Positions 1 to 7,294 of a stretch of DNA of 25,519 nt are shown piece by piece. Source of the stretch: an uncultured Erysipelotrichaceae bacterium (lineage in GTDB: Bacteria > Bacillota_I > Bacilli_A > RF39 > UBA660); contig CATOOY010000010.1 in assembly GCA_951801995.1 (NCBI GenBank), forward strand, positions 1-25,519, given 5' to 3'. The translations under genes were made by a program, and so were the position numbers. Position 1 is the stretch's first letter, and the number at the start of each line of letters is the position of its first letter. The notes under the pieces are model-generated. The model had not been told where the DNA came from, did no database searches, and saw nothing but the letters and a program-made list of their open reading frames with translations.

Positions 1-359
1 CAAAAATTTTAATAATTGTGATTTATATATATTTTATTTATTATTATAAATAAATAGATGAATTACCTTTTTTTTAATTATTATGTAACTTCTGATAATA
101 TATATTATGTTAACTTCTAAAAATAATGATTATAAGAAATCAGAATTTTTATATTCTTACTATATCTTATTTTTTTTAAAAATTTATGGTACAAATATGG
201 ACTATCAAAATGTTTTTCAAATTTTTGTTTTGTTTTTTTGTTTTCAATCAATACTACACACATCAATCATCAAATCCAAAATCATCAGAAATTATTTTAT
301 AAATCTTTTCATCTACTTTTTTATCAAAAGTTCATATAATAAAAAGGGAATACTTAACT
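1..359. other. AT-rich stretch without a supported gene
   Basis: Very AT-rich DNA with long T and A runs. A nominal 87-codon frame starting at 107 has no ribosome-binding site and a composition (Phe, Ile, Tyr, Asn, Lys) expected of random AT-rich sequence, so I do not call it. A TATAAT at 335-340 followed by AAAAAGGGA could be the promoter of the small ORFs downstream, but no convincing -35 element is seen. Nothing else is recognisable. Confidence 0.5.
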
Positions 360-551
360 TTGCGTGTTGAGTACTATTTTTTTATTGTTAAAACCAATAT
401 GGCTATAACTAATAAAATATTTATCATGAGTAGAAAGGAGATTAGTAAATCTTTAAAATTAATTTTACCAAAATTTACCATTCCCCTACTTTCTTTATTT
501 TACATAATAATTATATTATGGTTCATATTATTACTGGGTGATGAAAAATGA
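360..551 (+). CDS. small single-helix membrane peptide, hypothetical
   Basis: I do not recognise this product. The frame opens with TTG at 360, about 10 bases after an AAGGGA; ATGs at 399 and 426 lack a clear SD, so the start is uncertain. From Met at 426 the peptide is about 41 residues: a basic N-terminus (SRKEISKSLK), one strongly hydrophobic stretch (FTIPLLSLFYIIIILWFILLL) and a short GDEK tail, as in a small single-pass membrane protein. Its TGA overlaps the ATG of the next ORF (ATGA). This is the main argument that both are translated, since it suggests coupling. The base composition is extreme, so a chance frame cannot be excluded. Confidence 0.35.
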   Translation: MRVEYYFFIVKTNMAITNKIFIMSRKEISKSLKLILPKFTIPLLSLFYIIIILWFILLLGDEK

Positions 552-754
552 AAAGAAGTAATAATATGAAACAGTCTAACAAGATGAAAAATAATAATTG
601 CACATCTAAACAGAATAGAAATCAATCTGTTGGATCAAAGGCAAATAATAACATCAAAGATTCAAATAAAGCTATCGGCTTTGAAGACGACGACGATGAA
701 AGTAAATCGTTTGAGTACGATGAGGACGAGGGCCATTCATTTGAATTAAGATAG
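548..754 (+). CDS. small low-complexity protein, basic N-half and acidic tail
   Basis: A 68-residue protein. The first half is rich in Asn, Lys, Ser and Gln. The end is acidic (EDDDDESKSFEYDEDEG) and closes with SFELR. A GGTGATG four to five bases before the ATG is a good SD, and the start overlaps the upstream stop as ATGA. A bidirectional terminator follows directly. From memory, small Clostridia-type proteins with Asn/Lys-rich bodies and a C-terminal S-F-E/N-L-R/K motif occur widely without assigned function; membership is an inference. The bipolar charge suggests a disordered, nucleic-acid- or protein-binding peptide, but nothing in the sequence proves a role. Confidence 0.55.
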   Translation: MKRSNNMKQSNKMKNNNCTSKQNRNQSVGSKANNNIKDSNKAIGFEDDDDESKSFEYDEDEGHSFELR

Positions 755-767
755 ATTGTCTAGCCCA

Positions 768-795
768 AAAAAAGAAACTTACTGGTTTCTTTTTT
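768..795. terminator. bidirectional intrinsic terminator
   Basis: An 11-bp perfect stem (768-778 with 785-795) around a 6-base loop, with the A-rich 5' arm and T-rich 3' arm of a two-way terminator. It lies between the convergent small plus-strand ORF and the minus-strand TSCPD gene, and the TSCPD stop codon sits in the loop. Confidence 0.85.
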
Positions 796-1036
796 CTTTA
801 TAATTTATTAATGCTTGTGCTATTTGATCAGGACATGAAGTCTTTTTTAGTCCACAAGGAATTCCTTTTAATTTATCTATAATAATATCTATATTTTGAT
901 TTTTTATAAGTGTACAGATCCCCATTAAATTTCCTTTACATCCATTTTCTATTTTTACTTCTTTTATAATGTCCTTTTCTATATCAAATATCATATTTGT
1001 AGAACAGACACCTACTGGTTTATAATTGTATTGCAT
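779..1036 (-). CDS. TSCPD-domain protein (TIGR03905-type)
   Basis: An 85-residue protein that is essentially one TSCPD domain: an early GVCS, a central GCKGNLMGI, and LKGIPCGLKKTSCPDQIAQAL near the end, with the family's invariant cysteines. The same domain occurs at the C-terminus of some ribonucleotide reductase large subunits; the free-standing protein has no settled function, and metal or nucleic-acid binding is only a guess. I take Met at 1036 rather than 1051 because GGTGAT lies four bases before it. The gene follows the ZIP transporter by about 30 bases on the same strand, so the two are probably co-transcribed and end at the 768-795 terminator. Confidence 0.85.
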   Translation of the reverse strand: MQYNYKPVGVCSTNMIFDIEKDIIKEVKIENGCKGNLMGICTLIKNQNIDIIIDKLKGIPCGLKKTSCPDQIAQALINYKEKRNQ

Positions 1037-1066
1037 TTTAATCACCAACATTATTTTAACATAAAT

Positions 1067-1813
1067 TTAATGAAAAATAAATTGTGTGATTCCCATAAAT
1101 AGAACGCCTATTGTAAAAAATGCATATACCCATTTTTTCTTTTCATATTCTTTTGCTTCTTTTAATAACTCATAAAAAGATATATGTAACATAATTCCTG
1201 CTATAAAGCAAAATAACATTCCCATAATTGTATCTGTCATTCTATTTTTTAAGAAAAGAAAAGCTAAAAGAGCTCCAAATGATTCTGATATACCAGATAA
1301 AAACGTATAAAATATAGCTTTCCCTTTATTTTTTGTAGCATAATAGATAGGAATGGAGATACTGATACCTTCTGGAATATTGTGTAATGCAATCGCAACT
1401 GTGAGAGAAATTCCTAAACTTGTATTTGTTGTTCCTGCTAGGAAAGTAGCAATACCTTCTGGAATATTATGCAAAATAATTGCTAACATAGAAATAAGTC
1501 CTACTTTATATAATTTGTTATTTTTCTCTGGCATAAAGTGATCAATCAAACTTGATATGATAATACCTATATTTATGAAAAAAAGAACAAGTAATAGAGA
1601 ATAAAATGGAAAGTAAGTTTTTGTAATTAATTGAAATCCTTCAGGGATTAGTTCTATAAAAGATACACACGTCATAACTCCTGCTGCAAAGCTAAGAGAT
1701 GTTGCTATTACTTTCTCTTTTTTTTTCATTTTAAAAAATATAAAAATAGTTCCTATCATGGTTGATAGTCCTGCTATAAAAGTTAACATAAAACTAAAAG
1801 AATTTATATTCAT
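1067..1813 (-). CDS. zupT: ZIP-family divalent metal transporter (ZupT-like)
   Basis: A 248-residue polytopic membrane protein of the ZIP family, which imports Zn2+ and often other divalent metals. The two family motifs are intact: LHNIPEG at about residues 114-120 in TM4 and LHNIPEG again at about 143-149 in TM5, supplying the metal-site His, Asn and Glu. A basic loop (KMKKKEK) follows TM1. Length fits bacterial ZupT (about 250-270). AAGGTGAT five bases before the ATG confirms the start. It lies downstream of the recombinase gene and upstream of the TSCPD gene on the same strand. No metal-responsive operator is evident. Substrate choice among Zn, Mn and Fe cannot be read from sequence. Confidence 0.9.
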   Translation of the reverse strand: MNINSFSFMLTFIAGLSTMIGTIFIFFKMKKKEKVIATSLSFAAGVMTCVSFIELIPEGFQLITKTYFPFYSLLLVLFFINIGIIISSLIDHFMPEKNNKLYKVGLISMLAIILHNIPEGIATFLAGTTNTSLGISLTVAIALHNIPEGISISIPIYYATKNKGKAIFYTFLSGISESFGALLAFLFLKNRMTDTIMGMLFCFIAGIMLHISFYELLKEAKEYEKKKWVYAFFTIGVLFMGITQFIFH

Positions 1814-1907
1814 AAAATCACCTTATTAAAACATATGAAAAAAAGAAAAGATAATTCTTTCCTACTTTTATATAAATAAATAAATTTATTTCTTAAAACT
1901 TTATATT

Positions 1908-1938
1908 ATAAGACACTTTTTCATATATCTTGTGTCTT
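1908..1938. other. hairpin downstream of the recombinase gene
   Basis: AAGACAC and GTGTCTT form a 7-bp stem with a loop of about 15 bases, just beyond the end of the minus-strand recombinase gene. On that strand no U-run follows, so it is not a textbook terminator for xerD. A TATAAT directly after the hairpin could belong to a zupT promoter, though its -35 is poor. Confidence 0.3.
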
Positions 1939-1972
1939 TTTGTATAAGTTTCATGCCCCTCTTTTTCATTTT

Positions 1973-2857
1973 TTATCCATGTGGATGTGAATCATGATAA
2001 TTTTCTATTAGTTTTTCTTTTTCAATATGTGTATATATTTGTGTAGTAGAAAGATCACTATGCCCTAGTGCTTCTTGTATGCTTTTTAAATCTGCTCCAT
2101 GTTTTAATAGATGGGAAGCAAAGGAATGTCTTAATGTATGTGGTGAAAATTCTGTTTGAATATTTTTATCTTTGGCTAGTTTTTTAATGATTTTAAAAAA
2201 TCCTTGCCTTGTTAGTTTTTTACCATGATTATTTAAAAATAATGCTTCTTCATAGTTTTTTTTCATCATAGATGATCTTATTTTTAAATAATCTTGTAGA
2301 GATATAATAGCTATATCTCCTAGTGGAATTATTCTTTCTTTACTCCCCTTCCCTAGTACTTTTACGTAATCTTCGCTTAAATCAATATCATAAATAGTGA
2401 GAGAAGTAAGCTCACTTACACGCATACCTGTACTATACATGAGTTCTAGCATAGCTTTATTTCGAATACTGTAATTATCTTTCTCTTTAATATTTAAAAG
2501 AATATTTATTTCCTCTTCTGATAATACTTTTGGAATAGTTTTTTTCATTTTTGGTAATTCTATTAGTTCTATTGGATTATTACTATGGTTATGAATTACT
2601 AAAAATTTATAAAAACTTCTAATACTAGATATATTGTGTGAAATTGTACGCATATTTAAATTTTTTTGTTTTAAATATTTTAAATATCCCTCAATATCTT
2701 TTTTTGTAATATTATTTAACTTTTTATTTTCTTTTTGCATATAAGTGTGATAGTTATAAAGGTCATTTTTATAAGAGTCTATTGTATTTTTGCTATAATT
2801 TTTATCAATACGTAGATAGTCTAAAAAATTATTTATTGCTTCTTTTAAATCTTTCAT
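1973..2857 (-). CDS. xerD: tyrosine site-specific recombinase XerD
   Basis: A 294-residue tyrosine recombinase. XerD normally works with XerC at dif to resolve chromosome dimers, assisted by FtsK. The N-terminal SAM-like core-binding domain covers about residues 1-95 and the catalytic domain follows. Catalytic residues are visible: Arg146 (STGMRVSEL), Lys170 (GKGSKER), His240 and Arg243 (HTLRH), His266 (LGHS) and nucleophile Tyr275 (QIYTH). The frame also opens at a GTG (2866), but GGGTGG lies only about five bases before ATG 2857, so I choose the ATG. The C-terminal HPHG resembles the Xer end. Single-Xer systems also exist, so XerD versus XerC/A is not certain. No phage or integron genes adjoin it, which favours a housekeeping role. 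Confidence 0.88.
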   Translation of the reverse strand: MKDLKEAINNFLDYLRIDKNYSKNTIDSYKNDLYNYHTYMQKENKKLNNITKKDIEGYLKYLKQKNLNMRTISHNISSIRSFYKFLVIHNHSNNPIELIELPKMKKTIPKVLSEEEINILLNIKEKDNYSIRNKAMLELMYSTGMRVSELTSLTIYDIDLSEDYVKVLGKGSKERIIPLGDIAIISLQDYLKIRSSMMKKNYEEALFLNNHGKKLTRQGFFKIIKKLAKDKNIQTEFSPHTLRHSFASHLLKHGADLKSIQEALGHSDLSTTQIYTHIEKEKLIENYHDSHPHG

Positions 2858-2875
2858 AAATCCCACCCTTTATTT

Positions 2876-2904
2876 ATTATAGTATACTTAGTTATTATCT
2901 TTAA
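2876..2904 (-). promoter_or_regulatory. candidate xerD promoter
   Basis: Reading the minus strand, TTAAAG (2899-2904) is followed after exactly 17 bases by TATAAT (2876-2881), placing the start about 10 bases before the SD of xerD. The -35 is a weak match. Confidence 0.45.
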
Positions 2905-3084
2905 CATATAAAATTTTATTTTGCTTTTCTTTTTTATCTTCTTTATATAAAAAATGTTGTTAAATATATGGTATTCGTATATTCTTTTCTTATATTATAA
3001 GTATACCATAAAAATAGACATTTTTCTTGTTAATATTTCTATTCATTTATCTTTAAATTTGATAAAATGGATATAGGTGGTAAT

Positions 3085-4299
3085 ATGGAAGAACCTTTAG
3101 CAATTAAAATGAGACCTTCTTGTTTGGATGAAATTATTGGTCAAAAACATTTGGTTGGTGAAAATAAAGTGCTTTATAATATGGTAAAAAGCAAGAAACT
3201 TTTTTCTATGATATTGTATGGGAAACCTGGTATTGGAAAAACAAGTATTGCTGTGGCACTTGCTAGTACCCTTTCTTTACGATATCGTACTTTAAATGCT
3301 GTTATTCATAATAAGAAAGATTTTGATACTGTTATAGAAGAGGCAAAAATGTATAAAGGTATTATTCTTATTATGGATGAAATTCATAGACTCAATAAGG
3401 ATAAACAAGATTTACTTCTTCCCTATTTAGAAAGTGGTCTTGTAACTCTTATTGGTATGACAACAGCTAATCCTTTTCATAAAATTAATCCTGCTATACG
3501 TAGTAGATGTCAGATTTTTGCTTTACATGAATTAGAGGACACGGATGTGAAGGAAGGTTTGATAAAGGCAGTAAATAGTTCTTATTTACCTAATATAAAG
3601 GTAGAGGAAGGAATTTTATCACAAATTTCTTTTATGTCAGCTGGTGATCTTCGCTATGCTTATAATTTATTAGAAGTTGCTTATGTTACTTCTTCTAATC
3701 ATCATATTACATTGGATAGTTTAAAAGATATTCATGCTAAGCCTGTTTTCTTTCATGATAAAAATGAGGATGGTCATTATGATGTTATTAGTGCTTTTCA
3801 AAAGTCTATTCGTGGAAGTGATGTAAATGCTTCCTTACATTACTTAGCTCGATTGATTGAGGCTGAGGATTTAGACATTATTTATAGAAGAATGACGGTT
3901 ATTGCTTATGAGGATATCGGACTTGCAAATCCTAGTATAGGTCCTAAAGTAGAGGCTGCAATTGCTGCTTCAGAAAGGCTTGGACTTCCAGAAGCTAGAA
4001 TTCCTCTTGGTGATATTGTAATTGAGTTAGCACTTTCGCCAAAATCTAATACAGGACATCTTGCATTAGATGCTGCTCTTGCTGATATTCGAAAAGGAAA
4101 TACTGGTAATGTTCCAGATCATATTAAAACGACTTCTCCTTTGTATAAATATCCCCATGACTATCCAAACTCTTTTGTCAAACAGGAATATATTCCTAAG
4201 AATTTAAAAGGTAGAAAATATTATATTCCTAAGGAAACAAGTAAATATGAACAAAGTTTAAAAGCTGTTTATGAAGCTTTAGAAAGGAAATTTCAATGA
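3085..4299 (+). CDS. rarA: replication-associated recombination protein RarA (AAA+ ATPase)
   Basis: A 404-residue AAA+ ATPase of the RarA/MgsA/WRNIP1 family, related to clamp-loader subunits, which acts at stalled replication forks. Walker A is GKPGIGKTS (about 46-54), Walker B is LIMDEIH (Asp98, Glu99), a sensor-1 TTAN follows, and AIRSRC carries the arginine finger. The C-terminal tetramerisation region includes SIRGSDVNASLHYLARL and AYEDIGLANP, both typical of RarA. Translation more likely starts at ATG 3085, four bases after AGGTGG, than at ATG 3067, which overlaps a candidate extended -10 (3060-3068). It overlaps gpsA by four bases (ATGA). The Walker A Lys-Pro-Gly-Ile replaces the usual Pro-Pro-Gly-Thr, without loss of the key Lys/Thr. 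Confidence 0.93.
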   Translation: MEEPLAIKMRPSCLDEIIGQKHLVGENKVLYNMVKSKKLFSMILYGKPGIGKTSIAVALASTLSLRYRTLNAVIHNKKDFDTVIEEAKMYKGIILIMDEIHRLNKDKQDLLLPYLESGLVTLIGMTTANPFHKINPAIRSRCQIFALHELEDTDVKEGLIKAVNSSYLPNIKVEEGILSQISFMSAGDLRYAYNLLEVAYVTSSNHHITLDSLKDIHAKPVFFHDKNEDGHYDVISAFQKSIRGSDVNASLHYLARLIEAEDLDIIYRRMTVIAYEDIGLANPSIGPKVEAAIAASERLGLPEARIPLGDIVIELALSPKSNTGHLALDAALADIRKGNTGNVPDHIKTTSPLYKYPHDYPNSFVKQEYIPKNLKGRKYYIPKETSKYEQSLKAVYEALERKFQ

Positions 4300-5270
4300 A
4301 TATAACAATACTTGGAACAGGAGCATTTGGACTTGCTCTTGCTATCGCATTTTATGAGAATAATAATCATATATGTATGTGGACTAAATTTGAAGAAGAA
4401 AAGAATTTGTTGGAAAAGGAAAGGTGCTATGAAAAAGTTTTACCTGATATAAAGATTCCTAATGATATTTTTATTACAACAAGTATGGAAGAGGCTTTGA
4501 AAAATGCTGATATTGTTGTCGTGTCTATTCCTATTCTTTTTATAGAAGATACAATGGTAGAAGTACAAAAATATGTATGTGGCAATGAACATTTTGTGAT
4601 TGCTTCAAAAGGAATTACTACGTCTTTTCATTTTTTAGATGCCGTTATTGAAAAATATATTTCTACTAAGAAGATTGCTATTTTATCAGGTCCTACTTTT
4701 GCTATTGATATGGCACATAAAAATCCTGTTGCTTTTACTATTTCAGCTGTTTGTCAAGAAACAGAAAAAATAGTTTGTCATACTTTAGAAAGTTCTTTTG
4801 TTAAGCTTTCTTCTGATCCTTCCCTTTTATCTGTACAAATATGTGGTGCTATTAAGAATGTTATGGCTATTGGTTCAGGTATTATTCATGGTATGCAGTT
4901 TCCTGTTTCTACGCAAGCTATGTATTTGACAGATGCACTTTGTGCTATGGAGAAATTGATTTTAGCTTTTGGTGGAGATGAAAAGGTTGTTTTATCTTAT
5001 GCTGGAATTGGTGATTTATTTTTAACTTGTATGAGTGAAAAAAGCCGTAATTTTCAGCTTGGATACTTAATAGGGAGTGGTGCTTCTTTTGAAGAGGTAG
5101 AAAAATATCAGAAGGAAACAACGGTTGAAGGTGTGTCTACATTAGAATCTTTTCATCAATTATTAAAGAAAAAAGGTATAGATATTCCCCTAATTCATTT
5201 ACTTTATGGTATTTTATTTGAAAAAAAAAATAAGAAATTATTTTTGGATTATCTAATGAATGGAAAATAA
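4296..5270 (+). CDS. gpsA: glycerol-3-phosphate dehydrogenase [NAD(P)+] GpsA
   Basis: A 324-residue cytosolic dehydrogenase making sn-glycerol 3-phosphate from dihydroxyacetone phosphate for phospholipid synthesis. The N-terminal Rossmann fold begins with GTGAFG (7-12). ASKGI (Lys105) and SGPTFA mark the cofactor and substrate pocket. GAIKNVMAIGSGI contains the catalytic Lys187, and GIGDLFLTC follows in the helical C-terminal domain. Length is slightly below the usual 330-340. AGAAAGGA lies about seven bases before the ATG, inside the end of rarA, and the ATGA overlap suggests coupled translation. In many Bacillota gpsA neighbours der, so pairing with rarA is a local arrangement. A bidirectional terminator follows. 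Confidence 0.95.
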   Translation: MNITILGTGAFGLALAIAFYENNNHICMWTKFEEEKNLLEKERCYEKVLPDIKIPNDIFITTSMEEALKNADIVVVSIPILFIEDTMVEVQKYVCGNEHFVIASKGITTSFHFLDAVIEKYISTKKIAILSGPTFAIDMAHKNPVAFTISAVCQETEKIVCHTLESSFVKLSSDPSLLSVQICGAIKNVMAIGSGIIHGMQFPVSTQAMYLTDALCAMEKLILAFGGDEKVVLSYAGIGDLFLTCMSEKSRNFQLGYLIGSGASFEEVEKYQKETTVEGVSTLESFHQLLKKKGIDIPLIHLLYGILFEKKNKKLFLDYLMNGK

Positions 5271-5298
5271 AAAAACAATATTTTATATTGATTTTTTT
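5269..5298. terminator. bidirectional terminator between gpsA and holA
   Basis: CAATAT (5276-5281) pairs with ATATTG (5285-5290) around TTT, flanked by seven A before and seven T after, and separates two convergent genes. The stem is short and AT-rich, but the A and T runs extend it. Confidence 0.7.
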
Positions 5299-6238
5299 AT
5301 ACACCTAATATAAATAATTCTAAAGCTAGTATTTTATTTACTTTCCCACTTTTTATATCTATATCTAACTTTATTAGTTTTTTTAGGTAAGTAAGTAAAA
5401 TATCTTCACTATAATTTCTCGCTTTTTCTAGGGCTTTTTTTACACGAAATGGATGGATATTTAAGGTGTCTGCAATAGCTTTTTCACTATATCCTTTTTT
5501 TAGAAGTTGTTTTCCTTGATACATAATTCTAAATTGATTTGCTAACATTACAATAATAGCAATGGGTTCTTCGTTTCCCTTTATCATTTCTTTATATGTT
5601 TCAATGGCTTCTTTTTTATTTTTGGAAATAATGTTATCTATAAAGGTAAAAATATTTACATCGATTGTTTTTGTTGTTAAGGCAAGTATATCTTCTTTTT
5701 TTATTGTTTTTTCTTCATAACGATAGAGTTTTAATTTTTCTGCTTCTTCTTTTAACTGTAAAAAGTTACTTCCTACTCTATCTGCAAAAAGAATAATATC
5801 TTTATCTTCTATTTGATAACCTTCTAATATCTCTTTTATAATATTTTTATTATTTTCTAAATTACATTCTTTTACTGTTGCATATTTTTTTATTGTTTTT
5901 ACTATTTTTTTTCTTTCATCTAATTTTTCATGGTGTACAATGCATAGAAGAATACTATCCGTATTTGGATTTTTTAAATAATTTTCTAAGCTGTTTAATT
6001 CTAGGTCTGTGATTCCTTTTTTTGCTTGTGCTGTTAAAAAGGTGGCTGGGTCTATTATCACTAGTTTTTTTTCATCAAACATTGATATGGTACTTACATC
6101 TTCTAATATATTTTCTATATTGATATCTTCTCCACTATGTTTACTAATTCCTAGAGGAGATATATTATATTTTTCTATTATTTTTTCTGTTTCTTTTTGT
6201 AATAGATATTCTTCTGTTCCATAAAAAATATAAATCAT
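5297..6238 (-). CDS. holA: DNA polymerase III delta subunit HolA
   Basis: A 313-residue clamp-loader delta subunit, which opens the beta clamp within the tau/delta/delta' complex. The N-terminus IYIFYGTEEYLLQKETEKI matches the family's YLxYGxExYLI/L start. FDEKKLVII (about 54-62) is the usual strand after the clamp-binding region. The C-terminus (ILALELFIL) follows the helical domain containing HPFRVKKALEKARNY. Like other delta subunits it has no functional Walker motifs. Its ATG overlaps the corA stop as TAATG, with AAAGGA about nine bases upstream, so it is probably translationally coupled to corA. The more common neighbours rpsT and comEC are absent. Family divergence is high, but motif order and length are right. 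Confidence 0.88.
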   Translation of the reverse strand: MIYIFYGTEEYLLQKETEKIIEKYNISPLGISKHSGEDINIENILEDVSTISMFDEKKLVIIDPATFLTAQAKKGITDLELNSLENYLKNPNTDSILLCIVHHEKLDERKKIVKTIKKYATVKECNLENNKNIIKEILEGYQIEDKDIILFADRVGSNFLQLKEEAEKLKLYRYEEKTIKKEDILALTTKTIDVNIFTFIDNIISKNKKEAIETYKEMIKGNEEPIAIIVMLANQFRIMYQGKQLLKKGYSEKAIADTLNIHPFRVKKALEKARNYSEDILLTYLKKLIKLDIDIKSGKVNKILALELFILGV

Positions 6239-7182
6239 TATAACATGTCCTTTTTCTTAAGCCAATATGCTATTACAAGTGCTAATACAAAAGAAAGAAT
6301 AGATATAATAAGAAAAGAAAAGTCATAGGTTGCAATTTTTCCTAGTGGAACATTCATTCCTAGAAAAGATGCAATCATGGTAGGGATGGAAAAGACAATA
6401 GTAATACCTGCTAAAAATTTCATAGCCATATTTAGGTTATTAGATACGATTGTAGCATATGTGTTGGTTACGCTTGATAGAATGTCTTTATATATACCAC
6501 TCATTTCAATTGCTTGTTTGTATTCAATGACAGTATCTTCTAGAAGGTCTATATCTTCTTCATATAGGGGCAGAACATTTCCTTTTGATAATCTATCTAA
6601 TACAGTATCATTTTCTTTTAGGGAGGTTATAAAATATACTAATGTTTTTTCTGTGTCTAATAGTCCTATTAAATGCTTGTTTTGAGTAGATTTTGATAGG
6701 ATTTTTTCCTTTTCTTCCATATCTTTATTGATATGTGTTAATATTTTTAAATACGAACTAGCTGTTTTTAATAGTATTTGGATTAAAAATCTTGTCTTTT
6801 TAGAAGTCATAAATGTTTTTATGCTTCCGTTTCTAAAGTCTTCTAATACATTATTTTGTTTAATAGATATGGTTATTATATAATTGTTTTCTGTAATAAT
6901 AATGCCTAAAGGGTATGTTTTATATTTGTTTTTATGGTTACTATCAGATAGAAATGGTGTATCTATTACGATGAGTGTTGCATTTTTACTCACTTCAATA
7001 CGTGGTAATTCTTCTTCATCTAGCATTTTTAAGATAAGATCTTTATCTATTTCTGTTTCTTTTACAATTCTGTCTATTTCTTTTGTTTCGGGATTTGTAA
7101 GGTCAATCCAGCAATCTGGTTCTATTTCTTTTATAATAGAAAGTTTTTCTGTTTTTACATCTGATTTGTATATTTTTATCAT
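6238..7182 (-). CDS. corA: CorA-family Mg2+/metal ion transporter
   Basis: A 314-residue protein with a long cytosolic N-terminal alpha/beta and helical domain and two C-terminal membrane helices (about 256-277 and 285-307). The signature GMN is present at the end of the first helix (MIASFLGMNVPLG), followed by a short periplasmic loop and a basic KKKDML tail. CorA forms a pentameric channel importing Mg2+ (sometimes Co2+ or Ni2+), gated by cytosolic Mg2+. AAGAAGGA lies about six bases before the ATG. A minus-strand extended -10 (TGATATAAT, 7208-7216) lies just upstream, divergent from the membrane-protein gene. It precedes holA in a two-gene operon with no obvious functional link. Paralogues moving Zn2+ out (ZntB) share GMN, so the ion is inferred. 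Confidence 0.92.
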   Translation of the reverse strand: MIKIYKSDVKTEKLSIIKEIEPDCWIDLTNPETKEIDRIVKETEIDKDLILKMLDEEELPRIEVSKNATLIVIDTPFLSDSNHKNKYKTYPLGIIITENNYIITISIKQNNVLEDFRNGSIKTFMTSKKTRFLIQILLKTASSYLKILTHINKDMEEKEKILSKSTQNKHLIGLLDTEKTLVYFITSLKENDTVLDRLSKGNVLPLYEEDIDLLEDTVIEYKQAIEMSGIYKDILSSVTNTYATIVSNNLNMAMKFLAGITIVFSIPTMIASFLGMNVPLGKIATYDFSFLIISILSFVLALVIAYWLKKKDML

Positions 7183-7207
7183 GATTATTCCTTCTTCCTA
7201 TTTTTTT

Positions 7208-7216
7208 ATTATATCA
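7208..7216 (-). promoter_or_regulatory. extended -10 promoter for corA-holA
   Basis: TGATATAAT on the minus strand, a perfect TGn-TATAAT. Initiation would fall near 7201, about 18 bases before the ATG. The -35 region is poor, as is usual with extended -10 promoters. Confidence 0.6.
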
Positions 7217-7270
7217 CATTTTTATATAGTTTGGCTGTTTTTAGAAACATACATATAAAAAGAGAAAATA

Positions 7271-7279
7271 TGATATAAT
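7271..7279 (+). promoter_or_regulatory. extended -10 promoter for the large membrane protein
   Basis: TGATATAAT on the plus strand, the same nine bases as in the divergent corA promoter. Initiation near 7286 would leave a very short leader that begins at about the SD GGTGAG (7286-7291), so the true start site may lie elsewhere. No good -35 is visible. Confidence 0.5.
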
Positions 7280-7294
7280 ATGGATGGTGAGATT

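Noticed and set aside
107..370. 87-codon plus-strand frame
   Set aside because: No ribosome-binding site and low-complexity composition expected from random AT-rich DNA; no motif recognised.
1973..2857. XerD-like gene as sign of a phage, integron or other mobile element
   Set aside because: Neighbours are housekeeping genes, no attachment site or repeat is seen, and motifs and length fit the chromosomal Xer recombinase.
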